In this document: one piece after another, positions 1-8,345 of the stretch
How positions within the stretch are numbered: the stretch's first letter is position 1
How the letters are laid out: each line of letters begins with the position of its first letter
Assembly: GCF_018399035.1 (NCBI RefSeq)
Contig: NZ_CP073760.1
Coordinates: 3,228,001 to 3,292,000, forward strand
Length of the DNA stretch: 64,000 nt
Direction of reading: 5' to 3'
From: Thiocapsa sp.
GTDB taxonomy: Bacteria; Pseudomonadota; Gammaproteobacteria; Chromatiales; Chromatiaceae
Position numbers and translations under genes: made by a program
The notes under the pieces: model-generated
Seen by the model: only the letters and a program-made list of their open reading frames with translations
Told to the model about the DNA's origin: nothing
Database searches by the model: none

Positions 1-1
1 G

Positions 2-202
2 CGCGGCGCCGGCGAGACCTTGGCCTGCGGCACCGGCGCCTGCGCGGCCATGGTCCACGCCCGCCGATGCGACCTGGTGGACGCGCGGGTTCGGGTCAGC
101 CTGCCCGGCGGCGATCTTCTGATCGCCTGGAACGCACCCGGCGAATCCGTGTGGATGACCGGGCCGGCCGTGCAGGTCTTCGAAGGCGAGATCGCGCTAT
201 GA
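2..202 (+). CDS. dapF: Diaminopimelate epimerase, 3' end (partial)
   Basis: The window opens inside this gene; only the last 66 codons are present and the stop is TGA at 200-202. DapF interconverts LL- and meso-diaminopimelate in lysine and peptidoglycan precursor synthesis in the cytoplasm. The visible part starts [16 protein letters not shown], the signature around the second catalytic cysteine of the family, and ends in the usual short beta-strand tail. It is followed 103 bases later by a DUF484 gene and then xerC, an order common in gammaproteobacteria. Identification is firm; the start lies outside the window. Confidence 0.93.
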   Translation, partial: RGAGETLACGTGACAAMVHARRCDLVDARVRVSLPGGDLLIAWNAPGESVWMTGPAVQVFEGEIAL

Positions 203-305
203 GGAGCCTCGGCGGGACCGACCGCGTCCACGACACCCGACAAACCGCCGCAGGTCGGGCCGAGATCGCGAGGCCCGACGTCACCCCCGTAGGGATGTAT
301 CGCGC

Positions 306-1007
306 ATGACTCCCATCGAACCCGCGCCCGTCGCGACCGAAGACCCGGAGATCGAATCCAGGATCATCGACTTTCTCCTGAGCGATCCGACCTTCTTCGC
401 CCGCAACCCGAAGCTCCTGGCGGCACTTGAGATCCCGCACGATTCGGGCGCTGCGATCTCGCTGATCGAGCAGCAGGTGCGTCTCCTGCGCAAACAGCTG
501 GAGGCCGAGCACCACCGCCTCACCCATCTCATCTCGCGGGCGCGCGAGTACGAGGCGCTCTCGGGTCGGCTCCACCACTTGGTCCTGAAGCTCATCGCCG
601 CGCAGGATTCGCAGCAGATCTGTGCTCTGCTCAAGGATGCCCTCCTGACCGAGTTCTCGGCCGAGGCGATGACGCTCAAGCTCTTCAAGACCGATAACGA
701 AACCGGCACCCGAGCAGATCCGCTGACGCTGGCGTTTCGCGACTTCGTCGATCGCCACCATGCCTTGTGCGGCCCGCTCAACAGCGAGAAAGCACAGATC
801 CTCTTCGGCGCGACGGGGGCCGAGATCCGATCCGCCGCCCTGGTGCCGATCCGCGCGGACGGACATGCCGGCGTGCTGGCGATCGGCAGCCACGACGGCG
901 AGCGCTTTCGCCCGGACATGGGCACCGAGCTGCTCGACCGGCTCGGCGAGATCCTCGGACAGAAGCTGCGCGTCGTGCCGTTGGGGCACTGCGACGAGAC
1001 GACCTAA
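306..1007 (+). CDS. DUF484 family protein
   Basis: This 233-aa protein has the DUF484 pattern: a short N-terminal segment (ESRIIDFLLSDPTFFARNP), a helical coiled-coil stretch around residues 55-85 (EQQVRLLRKQLEAEHHRL), and a C-terminal GAF-like domain. It is soluble and has no signal peptide. The family is of unknown biochemical role but nearly always sits between dapF and xerC, as here. The ATG at 306 is chosen because the conserved N-terminal segment starts shortly after it. A function in recombination or division linked to xerC is guilt by association only. Confidence 0.88.
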   Translation: MTPIEPAPVATEDPEIESRIIDFLLSDPTFFARNPKLLAALEIPHDSGAAISLIEQQVRLLRKQLEAEHHRLTHLISRAREYEALSGRLHHLVLKLIAAQDSQQICALLKDALLTEFSAEAMTLKLFKTDNETGTRADPLTLAFRDFVDRHHALCGPLNSEKAQILFGATGAEIRSAALVPIRADGHAGVLAIGSHDGERFRPDMGTELLDRLGEILGQKLRVVPLGHCDETT

Positions 1008-1200
1008 ATCGCGTCCGTAGCCATGTGCATCGTTGTTGGATTGGATCTGCCTCGGCCGGATCCTTGAACGTCGGAGCTGACGCGATTTAAACCGCGCCCG
1101 GTGCGGTATGCGATGTTTTTGGATGGGATCGGTCCCGGCAGACTTGACGACAGCTGGAGCTGGCGCGGTTTAAGATTTTAAAAAATTTATTGTTTTAAAC
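1008..1200 (+). repeat. Intergenic palindrome-ended repeat, two tandem divergent copies
   Basis: The gap between the DUF484 gene and xerC holds two head-to-tail units of about 80 bases, roughly 1006-1090 and 1086-1172. Each begins near TTTAAACCGCG or AAATCGCG and ends near CGCGGTTTAA or CGCGATTTAA, so the ends are inverted repeats. An AT-rich spacer near 1173-1195 is followed by TTTTAAACCGCG. A third, closely similar unit lies at 54716-54835. It resembles a REP or MITE-type intergenic element; no ORF is visible in it. Confidence 0.7.
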
Positions 1201-1256
1201 CGCGTCCCCGCCGAAGCTCGGATCAGCACTCACTACTCACTACTCACTCCAACGAC

Positions 1257-2171
1257 ATGAGTACATCGGCCGACCTCATCGAATCCTTCCTCGGCCATCT
1301 CGCCCATGAGCGCCGGTTGTCCGAGCAGACCCTAATCGCCTACCGCCGCGATCTAGAGCGCCTGAATGCCTGGCTGAGCGAGACCGAATCGCTCGCGATC
1401 GAGAAGCTCGACGAGCAGGCCGTGCGCCAATATCTCGCCTGGCGGCACCGTCGCGGGGCCTCCGGAAAGACGCTGCAGCGCGAGCTCTCCAGCCTGCGCA
1501 GTCTCTATCGCTGGCTGCTGCGCGAGGGTCTGGCCGGATCCAATCCGGCGGTCGGGGTGAGGGCACCCAAGAGTCCGCGGCGCTTGCCGGGGACACTCGA
1601 CGCCGATCAGCTGTGCAGCCTGCTGGACCATCCGGCCGACGATGATCTGCTCACGATCCGCGATCAGGCCATGATCGAGCTGTTCTACTCCTCGGGCCTG
1701 CGGCTCGCCGAGCTGGTCTCGGTCAACCTGGGCGACATCGACATGGCCGAGGGCGAGCTCGGCGTGCTGGGCAAGGGTTCCAAGACCCGGCGCGTGCCGG
1801 TGGGCATCAAGGCCCGCGAGGCCGTGCAACGCTGGATGCGGGTGCGCGCCAACCTGGCCGCGGCCGGCGAGCCCGCGCTCTTCGTGAGCAGCCGCGGGAC
1901 GCGGATCAACCCGCGCACGGTCGAGGTGCGCATCGCCCGCTGGGCCCGCGTGCAAGGCGCCACGCGCGACCTGCATCCGCATCTGCTGCGTCACAGCTTC
2001 GCGACCCATGTGCTGGAGTCATCGGGCGATCTGCGCGCGGTGCAGGAGCTGCTCGGCCATGCCGATATCGGCACCACCCAGATCTACACCCATCTCGACT
2101 TCCAGCATCTCGCGCAGGTCTACGACCAGGCTCACCCGCGTGCCAAAAAGAAATCCCCTGCGTCGGATTAG
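1257..2171 (+). CDS. xerC: Tyrosine recombinase XerC
   Basis: The 304-aa protein is a full-length tyrosine recombinase of the Xer type, which with XerD resolves chromosome dimers at dif. The N-terminal SAM-like core-binding domain spans about residues 5-95 and the catalytic domain about 115-295. The catalytic set is visible: R149 (SSGLRLAEL), K173 (LGKGSKTRR), H242 and R245 (HLLRHSFATH), H268 (LLGHADIGTT) and the nucleophile Y277 (QIYTHL). The position after dapF-DUF484 supports XerC rather than XerD. The ATG at 1257 gives the standard length. This is a core gene, distinct from the island integrase at 6189. Confidence 0.95.
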   Translation: MSTSADLIESFLGHLAHERRLSEQTLIAYRRDLERLNAWLSETESLAIEKLDEQAVRQYLAWRHRRGASGKTLQRELSSLRSLYRWLLREGLAGSNPAVGVRAPKSPRRLPGTLDADQLCSLLDHPADDDLLTIRDQAMIELFYSSGLRLAELVSVNLGDIDMAEGELGVLGKGSKTRRVPVGIKAREAVQRWMRVRANLAAAGEPALFVSSRGTRINPRTVEVRIARWARVQGATRDLHPHLLRHSFATHVLESSGDLRAVQELLGHADIGTTQIYTHLDFQHLAQVYDQAHPRAKKKSPASD

Positions 2172-2324
2172 CGCAGCGTCATCCGACATGAAACCTCTCA
2201 TCCGGCCGCAAACGCCGTCGGGTTACGGCCCGCACCGGGCCACGGAGACAAGATCATGAGGCCGTGCCACGCGGACCTCACCCGACCTGCCGGTCTGCTT
2301 ATCGACGACGGTTGATCCGAGATC

Positions 2325-2987
2325 ATGCTGCTCTCCCCGAAACACCGATTTCTTTTCGTGCACATCGCCAAGACCGGCGGAACCAGCGTGCGCGCCGCCT
2401 TGGAAGGTCTGCGCTGGCGCGACCCCTGGTACTGGTCCATGTTTCTGTGCAGCCGACTGAGCCATCTCAGCGGGCACCGCATCGCCACCAAGCTGCCCCG
2501 CCATGCCAAGGCGATCGCCGCAAAGGAGATGCTGCCCAAGGAGGTCTTCGACGGGCTGTTCAAGTTCGCCTTCGTGCGCAACCCCTGGGACCTTCAGGTC
2601 AGCTCCTTCCACCACATCCGGCGCGAACGGCCGCAATACCTCGGCGGCCACACCGAGTTCGAGCCCTTCCTGCGTTGGAAGCTCGACCCCGAGCGGCCCT
2701 ACCAGTATCACGTCGACACCTCCATCGAGCTGCAGAGCGATTACCTCATCGACCTGCATGGCGCCGTGATCGTCGATTTCATCGGTCGCTACGAGCGTCT
2801 GCACGAGGATTTCGCGATCGCCTGCGCGCGCATCGGGATCCCGGCGCCGGCACTGCCGCATGCGCGCAAGGCGACCGATCGGAGCAAGGACTATCGGAGT
2901 GATTACACGGATGCCACCGCCGAGCTGGTCGCGAAACACTTCGCCGCGGATGTCGAGCTGCTCGGCTATCGATTCGAGCCGGACTAG
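2325..2987 (+). CDS. Sulfotransferase family 2 protein
   Basis: This 220-aa protein is a small PAPS-dependent sulfotransferase of the bacterial Sulfotransfer_2-like type. The 5'-phosphosulfate-binding loop is FVHIAKTGGTS (residues about 11-21) and the 3'-phosphate motif is FVRNPWDLQVSSF (about 84-96). Such enzymes transfer sulfate to a sugar, lipid or exopolysaccharide; the substrate cannot be told from sequence. It is monocistronic and on the same strand as xerC, 153 bases downstream. There is no signal peptide or membrane segment. The conserved loop lies close to the N-terminus, so the ATG at 2325 is sensible. Confidence 0.85.
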   Translation: MLLSPKHRFLFVHIAKTGGTSVRAALEGLRWRDPWYWSMFLCSRLSHLSGHRIATKLPRHAKAIAAKEMLPKEVFDGLFKFAFVRNPWDLQVSSFHHIRRERPQYLGGHTEFEPFLRWKLDPERPYQYHVDTSIELQSDYLIDLHGAVIVDFIGRYERLHEDFAIACARIGIPAPALPHARKATDRSKDYRSDYTDATAELVAKHFAADVELLGYRFEPD

Positions 2988-3106
2988 GCCGCGTCCGGAG
3001 CCTTATGTACGGCCTCGCGATTGGAACATCGTCGCAAACATCAGCGAGCTCCTCGCCGACGCGGCCCAGGACGATACGGAAGGATTCAAAACAACCGAAA
3101 CACGTA

Positions 3107-3135
3107 GGATGGGTAGAGCGCAGCGAAACCCATCC
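3107..3135. repeat. GGATGGGT/ACCCATCC hairpin repeat
   Basis: An 8-bp inverted repeat, GGATGGGT at 3107-3114 and ACCCATCC at 3128-3135, encloses the loop AGAGCGCAGCGAA. Small palindromes of this kind are scattered between genes of many gamma- and betaproteobacteria. It lies just before a chimeric gene remnant and probably marks old rearrangement breakpoints. No T-run follows, so it is not called a terminator. Confidence 0.55.
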
Positions 3136-3182
3136 TCACCGCTCAGACGTCCAATCCGGGGGGCCGCACGGAAAAGATCGAT

Positions 3183-3713
3183 GTGCAGGGACGCCCGAAG
3201 CTGATGAGCTGCCGGGTCGGGCTGTTGCGCCTGCACCGTGCGGGGCTGATCGCGCTGCCGGCGCCGCGCAACGGCAACGGCAATGGCCAAGCGCTGCAGC
3301 CGCGCTGTGACGATCTGCCCGAGCCGGTGACGCTGAGCGGTTCGGTGCAGGCGCTGGCCGGTCTGCGTCTCGAAGCGGTCGTCGGCGCGGCGGAGTCGCG
3401 GTTGTGGAACGCCCTGATCGCACGCTGGCATTATTTGGGCTATACGCCGTTGTCCGGCGCGCAGTTGCGCGATCTGATCCGCCGGGATGGCGGTGTCTTG
3501 GGCGCGCTCGGCTTCGGCGCGGCGGCCTGGAACATCGAGGCCATCAACAAGAAGCTCACCGAGCGGCGAGACACCGCAGACGTCACCGAGCTTCTGAAGG
3601 AGCTGCACCGCATCGTGAATCAGGCCATCCGCGCCGAGGCACCGGGGGACGACCAAATCGAGGGGCTGACCTACTTCTACTTCGTTAGATTAGATCTAGC
3701 TGCAACTAGCTGA
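3183..3713 (+). pseudogene. Chimeric remnant: DruA (DUF4338) fragment joined in frame to an HsdR C-terminal fragment
   Basis: The open frame joins two unrelated pieces. Up to about 3530 it encodes a DUF4338/DruA-like segment (GRPKLMSCRVGLLRLHRAG, WHYLGYTPLSGAQLR, GALGFGAAAW); the same fold occurs in the element at 42320-44112, where GALGFGAAAW corresponds to ALLSFSAAAW. From about 3531 it continues as INKKLTERRDTADV and ELLKELHRIVNQAI, which matches the C-terminal region of type I restriction HsdR subunits as I know them. The frame then runs into AT-rich DNA near 3690 next to the IS701 transposase. The N-terminus of DruA and nearly all of HsdR are missing, so it is very likely non-functional. 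Confidence 0.7.
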
Positions 3714-3880
3714 TGTTATTATACTATTAGCACCACAACTCAATCATAAAGAGAATTTATCTATGCATAATCAGATTTTCTTCTACTGATACCCCTATAA
3801 ATCCACTTGATGGTATTGCCGGGCGCTTTACCCGCTTTCATCTGCGCTTCAAAACGCATTTTCAGAGCGCAACCCGCAGC

Positions 3881-5164
3881 GTGATCGAGCCGGTCGGCCA
3901 CTATTTACGGGGTCTGATACAAGCCGATCCCAATAAGAAGAATATGGAGCGTATGGAGGAGCGGGTTCCGGATGCCGATGAACAGCAGCTCCAGCAGATG
4001 CTCACGGACTCGCCTTGGGATCATCAAGCGGTGATTGATCAGGTGGCGTTGGCGGCGGATCGATGGCTAGGTGGGCACCCGAATAGTTGCCTGTTGATCG
4101 ATGAAAGCGGCTTCAAGAAGTCGGGCAAGCATTCGGTGGGCGTCGCTCGGCAATGGTGTGGGCGTCTGGGCAAGGTGGACAATTGCCAAGTCGGGGTATT
4201 TGCCGCATTGGGTCGTGATCGCCGTGTGACGTTGGTCGATGAGCGCCTGTATCTCCCGGAGAAATGGTGTGATGATGCGCCGCGCTGCGAGCAGGCCGGT
4301 ATTCCCGAGGAGGACCGCGTCTTTAAGACGAAAGTGGCGCTGGCGTTGGCGATGGTCGCGCATCAACGCCGGATTGGTGTGCGGTTTTCCCGGGTTGGCG
4401 CCGACGGGTTTTACGGCAACGATCCGGCGTTTCTCCGCGCCCTGGCGGCGATGGGGGAAGTGTTTGTCGCCGATGTGCATTGCAATCAGCTGATCTTCCT
4501 GGAAGATCCGAAGCCGACGGTCAAGCAGAAGAAAGGGCAGCGTGGCCGCACGCCAACCAAGCTCGAGGCGAACGCAGCGGCGATACGGGTTGATCAGTGG
4601 CAAGCGGAGCAGCCCGCCGAGGCTTGGCAACGGGTCAAGGTCCGTGACAGCACGCGCGGAGAACTGGAAGTGGCGGTGCTGCATCGACGGGTTTGGTTAT
4701 GGGATAACGAGGAGACCGCGGCGCATGGTTGGCACTTGATCGTGCGCCGTGAGATCAATGCCCCCGAGGAAATCAAATACACCTTGTCGAATGCCCCGGC
4801 CGAAACGCCGGTGAAGCGATTGGCCGAGATGCAGGCGCAGCGCTATTGGGTGGAGCGCGCCTTCCAGGATGGCAAATCCGAATGCGGCATGGCGGATTAT
4901 CAGGTGCGCAAATGGAGCGCCTGGCATCATCACATGGCCTTGGTGTTGATGGCGATGCTGTTCATGTTGGAGGAGCGACTACGTGCTGCAGACGTGCATC
5001 CGCTGTTGAGTTGCTCCGACATTGAGGAGCTCTTGAAACAGTTCCTGCCAAGGCGCGCAGTGACGCAGGAAGATGTCTTGGCGCAGATGGAAAAGCGCCA
5101 CAAGAAGCGCTTGGCCAGCATCCGCGCCCAGTACGCCAAGCCGGGCCTTGCGCTTCTGGAGTAA
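3881..5164 (+). CDS. IS701-family transposase
   Basis: This 427-aa frame is a DDE transposase of the IS701 type. Visible motifs are LLIDESGFKKSGKHSVGVAR (first Asp), FSRVGADGFYGND (second Asp) and YWVERAFQDGKSECGMADYQ (Glu). The conserved family N-terminus (GRFTRFHLRFKTHF) is encoded in frame upstream of the GTG at 3881, back to about 3800, but no ATG, GTG or TTG is available there in that frame. The true start is therefore uncertain. An ATG at 3763 opens only an eight-codon peptide (MHNQIFFY) in the preceding frame. The AT-rich DNA at 3690-3800 is probably the left IS end. Terminal repeats could not be fixed. Confidence 0.8.
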   Translation: MIEPVGHYLRGLIQADPNKKNMERMEERVPDADEQQLQQMLTDSPWDHQAVIDQVALAADRWLGGHPNSCLLIDESGFKKSGKHSVGVARQWCGRLGKVDNCQVGVFAALGRDRRVTLVDERLYLPEKWCDDAPRCEQAGIPEEDRVFKTKVALALAMVAHQRRIGVRFSRVGADGFYGNDPAFLRALAAMGEVFVADVHCNQLIFLEDPKPTVKQKKGQRGRTPTKLEANAAAIRVDQWQAEQPAEAWQRVKVRDSTRGELEVAVLHRRVWLWDNEETAAHGWHLIVRREINAPEEIKYTLSNAPAETPVKRLAEMQAQRYWVERAFQDGKSECGMADYQVRKWSAWHHHMALVLMAMLFMLEERLRAADVHPLLSCSDIEELLKQFLPRRAVTQEDVLAQMEKRHKKRLASIRAQYAKPGLALLE

Positions 5165-5949
5165 CCTCGCCCGGCGCGCGGCCGCGCCGCCCACGACGCC
5201 GAGCGTTGTGCCCGCTCGTGCTGCCCGACGGCGACCTCGGGTTGATCACGCGACCTCCGGGCGCGACGCTCAAAGGCGACGATGCAGCGCATCGGCGCTG
5301 CCGGCACCGCTGCGCCCGCCCGTTGTTTTCCCTGGACCTCGACAAAGCGACACCAGGGCATGCGCAAGGGGGTCTGTTCGCGCCTCGGGGGCGCTCCATG
5401 CCTTCGGCGCAGCGTGATTGTGGACGGGGCCGTCTCGCGATGCGGCGCAACCAACGTCCTTGGTGGTCGGCGCGCGAGCGACCGTCTCGTCAGCGCCGAC
5501 GGCCTGCCGCCGACGGTCAACCCGGTGCTACGGTCCACGACATGACGACCACGAACGCGCCTCGGTTCAGCGATCCCTCTGTTGCCACAAAACGATATGA
5601 TTCAATATAATTAATCGCTTATCGCCTGCATTCGGCGTGGCTGCTGTGCGCCACGGGTCCGCGGGAAAAGTAACAAAGTAGAACTACAACTGGTTCCGTT
5701 TTGGCAAGCTAACCTGCATGGTCGATCAGGCGCGTTGTAGGCCGCGAAGAGACGTTTTGGGGATCGTTGCCCCATGCATCTTCTGGTCTGTCAGGCGTCT
5801 TGTACGGCTTCTCTGAGGTGCCTAAGCGATCCCGAGAGGATGCACTGTCGAGCGTTCGGACGCGGATGTTCGCTTGAGATCGCGGTGAACCGGCAACCTA
5901 GGGGCTGACGAAACGGGGACCGAACGGGGACGAAAACGCTGAAAAAGGA
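5165..5949. other. Non-coding scar region between IS701 transposase and island
   Basis: No convincing gene is visible. The first part, to about 5560, is very GC-rich with only arginine- and alanine-rich spurious frames. A short AT-rich patch follows at 5588-5620, which may contain the right IS end. Bases 5640-5940 are unique DNA with short internal echoes (AACGGGGACCGAACGGGGAC near 5914-5933). This would be the DNA originally downstream of the tRNA-Asn gene. Confidence 0.5.
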
Positions 5950-5981
5950 AAGGGGTCACAGGCGTAAACCTGTAACCCCTT
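5942..5981 (-). terminator. Displaced original terminator of tRNA-Asn
   Basis: On the minus strand a hairpin (AAGGGGTTACAGG paired with CCTGTGACCCCTT, plus coordinates 5950-5981) is followed by a T-rich stretch that reads as A-run 5942-5946 on the plus strand. It sits immediately after the duplicated 3' half of tRNA-Asn at 5989-6035. It is probably the original tRNA terminator, separated from its gene by the island insertion. Confidence 0.6.
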
Positions 5982-5982
5982 G

Positions 5983-6035
5983 TTTTATTGGCTCCCTGGG
6001 ACGGGCTCGAACCGCCGACCTAGTGATTAACAGTC
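5983..6035. repeat. Left attachment site (att), duplicated 3' half of tRNA-Asn
   Basis: A 53-bp sequence identical to 42159-42211. It contains the 3' part of tRNA-Asn on the minus strand from the anticodon stem to CCA, and stops just after the anticodon arm (at CAGTC). The rest of the tRNA (D arm and 5' acceptor strand) is absent here, so this copy is a displaced fragment. Together with the right copy it defines the island boundaries. Confidence 0.93.
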
Positions 6036-6092
6036 TCTCACGTTTGGCATCGCAGAAAGTAAAAACCCGTCGCAGACATCTTATTTTTAAGC

Positions 6093-6114
6093 TATAATAC
6101 ATATACTTAAGTAT
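6093..6114 (+). promoter_or_regulatory. Likely integrase promoter -10 with downstream 12-bp palindrome
   Basis: TATAAT at 6093-6098 is a perfect -10 hexamer in an AT-rich stretch about 90 bases before the integrase ATG. The -35 region is weak. Immediately downstream is the perfect palindrome ATACTTAAGTAT (6103-6114), well placed to be an operator over the transcription start. The call is from sequence only. Confidence 0.5.
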
Positions 6115-6163
6115 CTTCTTCGCTGTAACTCGTCGCATGTCATTGCGGTGCATCGCGGGTTAT

Positions 6164-6185
6164 AAGTCCCACCTCAGGTCCCACT
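6164..6185 (+). promoter_or_regulatory. Putative integrase arm-type site, left
   Basis: A 22-bp sequence containing GTCCCACCTCAGGTCCCAC, that is, GTCCCAC twice with a 5-bp spacer. The identical 22 bp recurs at 42095-42116, near the other end and in the same orientation. Paired short repeats inside both ends of a tyrosine-recombinase element are typical of arm sites. It lies just before the integrase start, so it could also affect its expression. Confidence 0.6.
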
Positions 6186-6188
6186 GTT

Positions 6189-7478
6189 ATGACTCAAAAA
6201 ATCACCGCCATTATGGTGAAGAACCTCAAGCCCCAAGCTAAAAAATACGAGGTCATGGACGCCGACAATCCTGGGTTCGGAGTGTGGGTATATCCATCAG
6301 GCAAGAAAACCTACATTTACGCATATCGCCTGAACGGACGAAAGGGAAGAATCAGCCTGACTGCAACCACGTTGGCCGACGCGCGGGACGAGTACAGAGA
6401 GCAGAGGAAGCTTGTAAGGCAGGGCATAGAACCTCAGCAACAAAAAGCAGAAGCTCGGCGGCAGGCGGAACAGGACTTGACCTTTGGCGACCTGTCCGAT
6501 CGGTATCTAAAGGAGTACGCCTCACACAAACGCTCAGGAGATCAAGATTCCCGACTACTCAAATTCGATGTCCTTCCACGCTGGAAGCAAATCAAAGCTA
6601 AAGATATCAAGCGGCGTGATGTTCAAGAAATGCTGAAAGCGATTGTTGATCGCGGCGCGAGCGTTACCGCCAATCGCACGCTCTCAGTCGTTCGGCGCCT
6701 TTTCACCTGGGGAATTGAGCAGGATCTGGTCGAGACTTCGCCCTGTGCTGGCGTAAAGGCGCCATCCAAGGAACGCGCTAGGGATCGCGTGCTGACCAAC
6801 GCCGAGATTAAACTTTTCTGGAACGATTTCGACCTATCGCCTGCAATCCATTGTGTGCTCAAACTGGAATTGCTATTAGCTCAACGAATAGGCGAGATTT
6901 TAGGCATGCGCTGGGATGAGCTCGATCTGGAGGAAAAGATATGGACACTGACCCCGGACAGGACAAAAAACGAAACCGTTCACTTAGTTCCGCTCCCTGA
7001 CAAAGCAGTTGATTTAATAGAAAAGATGCGCGTGTTGTCAGCGAGTTCAGATTACGTTTTTGCGTCCACACGGGCACCGAGATCCGGTCTCGACTCATCG
7101 AAGGAGGAACGCAAGCCGATTAGAATTGATAGCGTTGGCACCGCGCTTGATCGAGCAATCAAAAAAGCGGGGGGCGGTCACTTCAGCAGCCACGACCTGC
7201 GTCGTACTGCGGCAACAAATATCAGTGCGCTTGGCTACACTGACGACTTGATCGGCCGCATTCTTAACCACAAGAACCGCACAGTGACTGCGCGGTACAA
7301 CAGACACTCCTACCTGCCCGAGAAACGAACTGCCTTGGAAGCTTGGGCGGTCCATCTCGATAATCTCACCTCGCTCGATATGGCGAATCTCCCGAGCCAG
7401 TCTCCCGACGTCGCGCCCCTTCAGGTTAAAGCGCCCGCCCTGGACGTTGCTACAACGTTTCCAGAGGCTTTTTCTTGA
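6189..7478 (+). CDS. int: P4-type tyrosine integrase
   Basis: This 429-aa protein is a site-specific tyrosine recombinase of the P4/CP4-57 type and is expected to integrate the island at tRNA-Asn. It has the DUF4102 arm-binding N-terminus (about 1-90; AYRLNGRKGRISL), a core-binding domain (about 100-190) and a catalytic domain. The active-site residues are visible: Arg in AQRIGEILGMRW (about 232), Lys in RTKNETVHLVPL, His/Arg in SSHDLRRTAATN (about 335-338), His in ILNHKNRT (about 360) and Tyr in ARYNRHSYL (about 369). It is the first gene inside the left att site, transcribed into the element. The length is normal for the family. Confidence 0.95.
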   Translation: MTQKITAIMVKNLKPQAKKYEVMDADNPGFGVWVYPSGKKTYIYAYRLNGRKGRISLTATTLADARDEYREQRKLVRQGIEPQQQKAEARRQAEQDLTFGDLSDRYLKEYASHKRSGDQDSRLLKFDVLPRWKQIKAKDIKRRDVQEMLKAIVDRGASVTANRTLSVVRRLFTWGIEQDLVETSPCAGVKAPSKERARDRVLTNAEIKLFWNDFDLSPAIHCVLKLELLLAQRIGEILGMRWDELDLEEKIWTLTPDRTKNETVHLVPLPDKAVDLIEKMRVLSASSDYVFASTRAPRSGLDSSKEERKPIRIDSVGTALDRAIKKAGGGHFSSHDLRRTAATNISALGYTDDLIGRILNHKNRTVTARYNRHSYLPEKRTALEAWAVHLDNLTSLDMANLPSQSPDVAPLQVKAPALDVATTFPEAFS

Positions 7479-7554
7479 GAATCCGCGTCACCGGGCGCGT
7501 CTGAACTCCGCGGGTGAGTCGCCTTTGGGATGAGCAACATCCTGTGTAAAATTC

Positions 7555-7612
7555 TTGACGACGCCGATTTTGTGTTATACTATACCAATGCTCCGCAGCC
7601 TGTGACGGAGCA
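7555..7612 (+). promoter_or_regulatory. Candidate promoter and hairpin upstream of the replication cluster
   Basis: TTGACG (7555-7560) and TATACT (7576-7581) form a sigma-70-like pair with a short 15-bp spacer. TGCTCCG (7589-7595) and CGGAGCA (7606-7612) form a 7-bp hairpin right after it. The following DNA to 7929 has no gene and includes a pyrimidine-rich tract (about 7680-7760) with repeated CCCCAGC. The promoter would drive the AlpA-primase cluster at 7930. Confidence 0.5.
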
Positions 7613-7929
7613 TCTCGACTAGCAGCAGGGTTCCGGCAAAGATACACCGAGAACGAGGGTAGCTCCCTCCCCAGCGTCACATATCCCCCAGCCTCCGGCT
7701 CCGCAGACCCTCAGTTCCCCAGCTCCTCCAATTCCCCAGCTTCCAGCTCTCAAGATCCGTCAAATCGCTCTCACGCATATGGGACTCTGATCCGAGCCTG
7801 ATCTCTCGGGGAAGTCCGCAAGAGGCTGATCTATCCTCCGGACCGTTCGCCAACGGCCGAAGCACCCATGCAGTTTGGCCACTGCACGCCTGACAAGCAC
7901 CTTTCGAAATTTTTATCGGGGGTGTCTTT

Positions 7930-8136
7930 ATGACCCAAGAACCAACAGCATTAACCATCGCGGACTTCTGCGCGAAATACCGCATCAACCGCGCGACCTA
8001 TTACCGCAACGCGAAAATCGGTCGCATGCCTCCAGCCATCAAAGTCGGCGGCTCCACGCGCATTCTCATCGAAGACGAACAAGCCTGGCTCGCGAAACAG
8101 CGAGCGGAAGGGTTGGTTTGTCAGGAGGGCGTGTAA
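7930..8136 (+). CDS. AlpA-like helix-turn-helix regulator/excisionase
   Basis: The 68-aa protein (TIADFCAKYRINRATYYRNA, IKVGGSTRILIEDEQAWLAK) has the MerR-like winged HTH of AlpA/excisionase proteins found next to integrases. In P4-type elements such proteins activate integrase expression or bend att DNA for excision. It is the first gene of an overlapping cluster: its TAA stop (8134-8136) shares a base with the ATG of the next ORF. The start ATG at 7930 follows GGGGGTGTCTTT. Whether it acts as regulator or excisionase cannot be decided here. Confidence 0.85.
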   Translation: MTQEPTALTIADFCAKYRINRATYYRNAKIGRMPPAIKVGGSTRILIEDEQAWLAKQRAEGLVCQEGV

Positions 8137-8345
8137 TGCCCAAGAGACGTCCACCATTTGTCACCGACGAAATATCCGAGCTTGATTGGCTTTGGTTCAC
8201 ACAGAATCCCAAAGTCAGGGAGCGCATACGTCGACCGTATCCTCGCGAGATCGAGAAATACGGCGATACCGATATCTGTGTCTACAAGCAATCGTCACGA
8301 TGCATGTATCGCTATCCCGTCATCTTCGGCTTGAAGGAGGACTGA
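8136..8345 (+). CDS. Small conserved-looking protein between AlpA and primase
   Basis: This 69-aa ORF (MPKRRPPFVTDEISELDWLW, then NPKVRERIRRPYPREI) starts at an ATG overlapping the alpA-like stop and is preceded by CAGGAGGGCG, a strong ribosome-binding site. Its own TGA overlaps the start of the primase gene (TGATG). Translational coupling on both sides supports a real gene. It is basic with no recognisable domain. A role in replication or its control is inferred from position only. Confidence 0.65.
   Translation: MPKRRPPFVTDEISELDWLWFTQNPKVRERIRRPYPREIEKYGDTDICVYKQSSRCMYRYPVIFGLKED

Noticed and set aside
5206..5610. Overlapping frames after the IS701 transposase
   Set aside because: All are Arg/Ala/Pro-rich with no start signals; typical of random GC-rich DNA.
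7677..7988. Minus-strand ORF of 103 codons before the AlpA-like gene
   Set aside because: Its C-terminal half is translated from a purine-biased repetitive tract and it overlaps the real HTH gene.
7875..8345. 156-codon frame covering the AlpA-like gene
   Set aside because: Its first two-thirds overlap the HTH gene in another frame; only the part from ATG 8136 has a ribosome-binding site.
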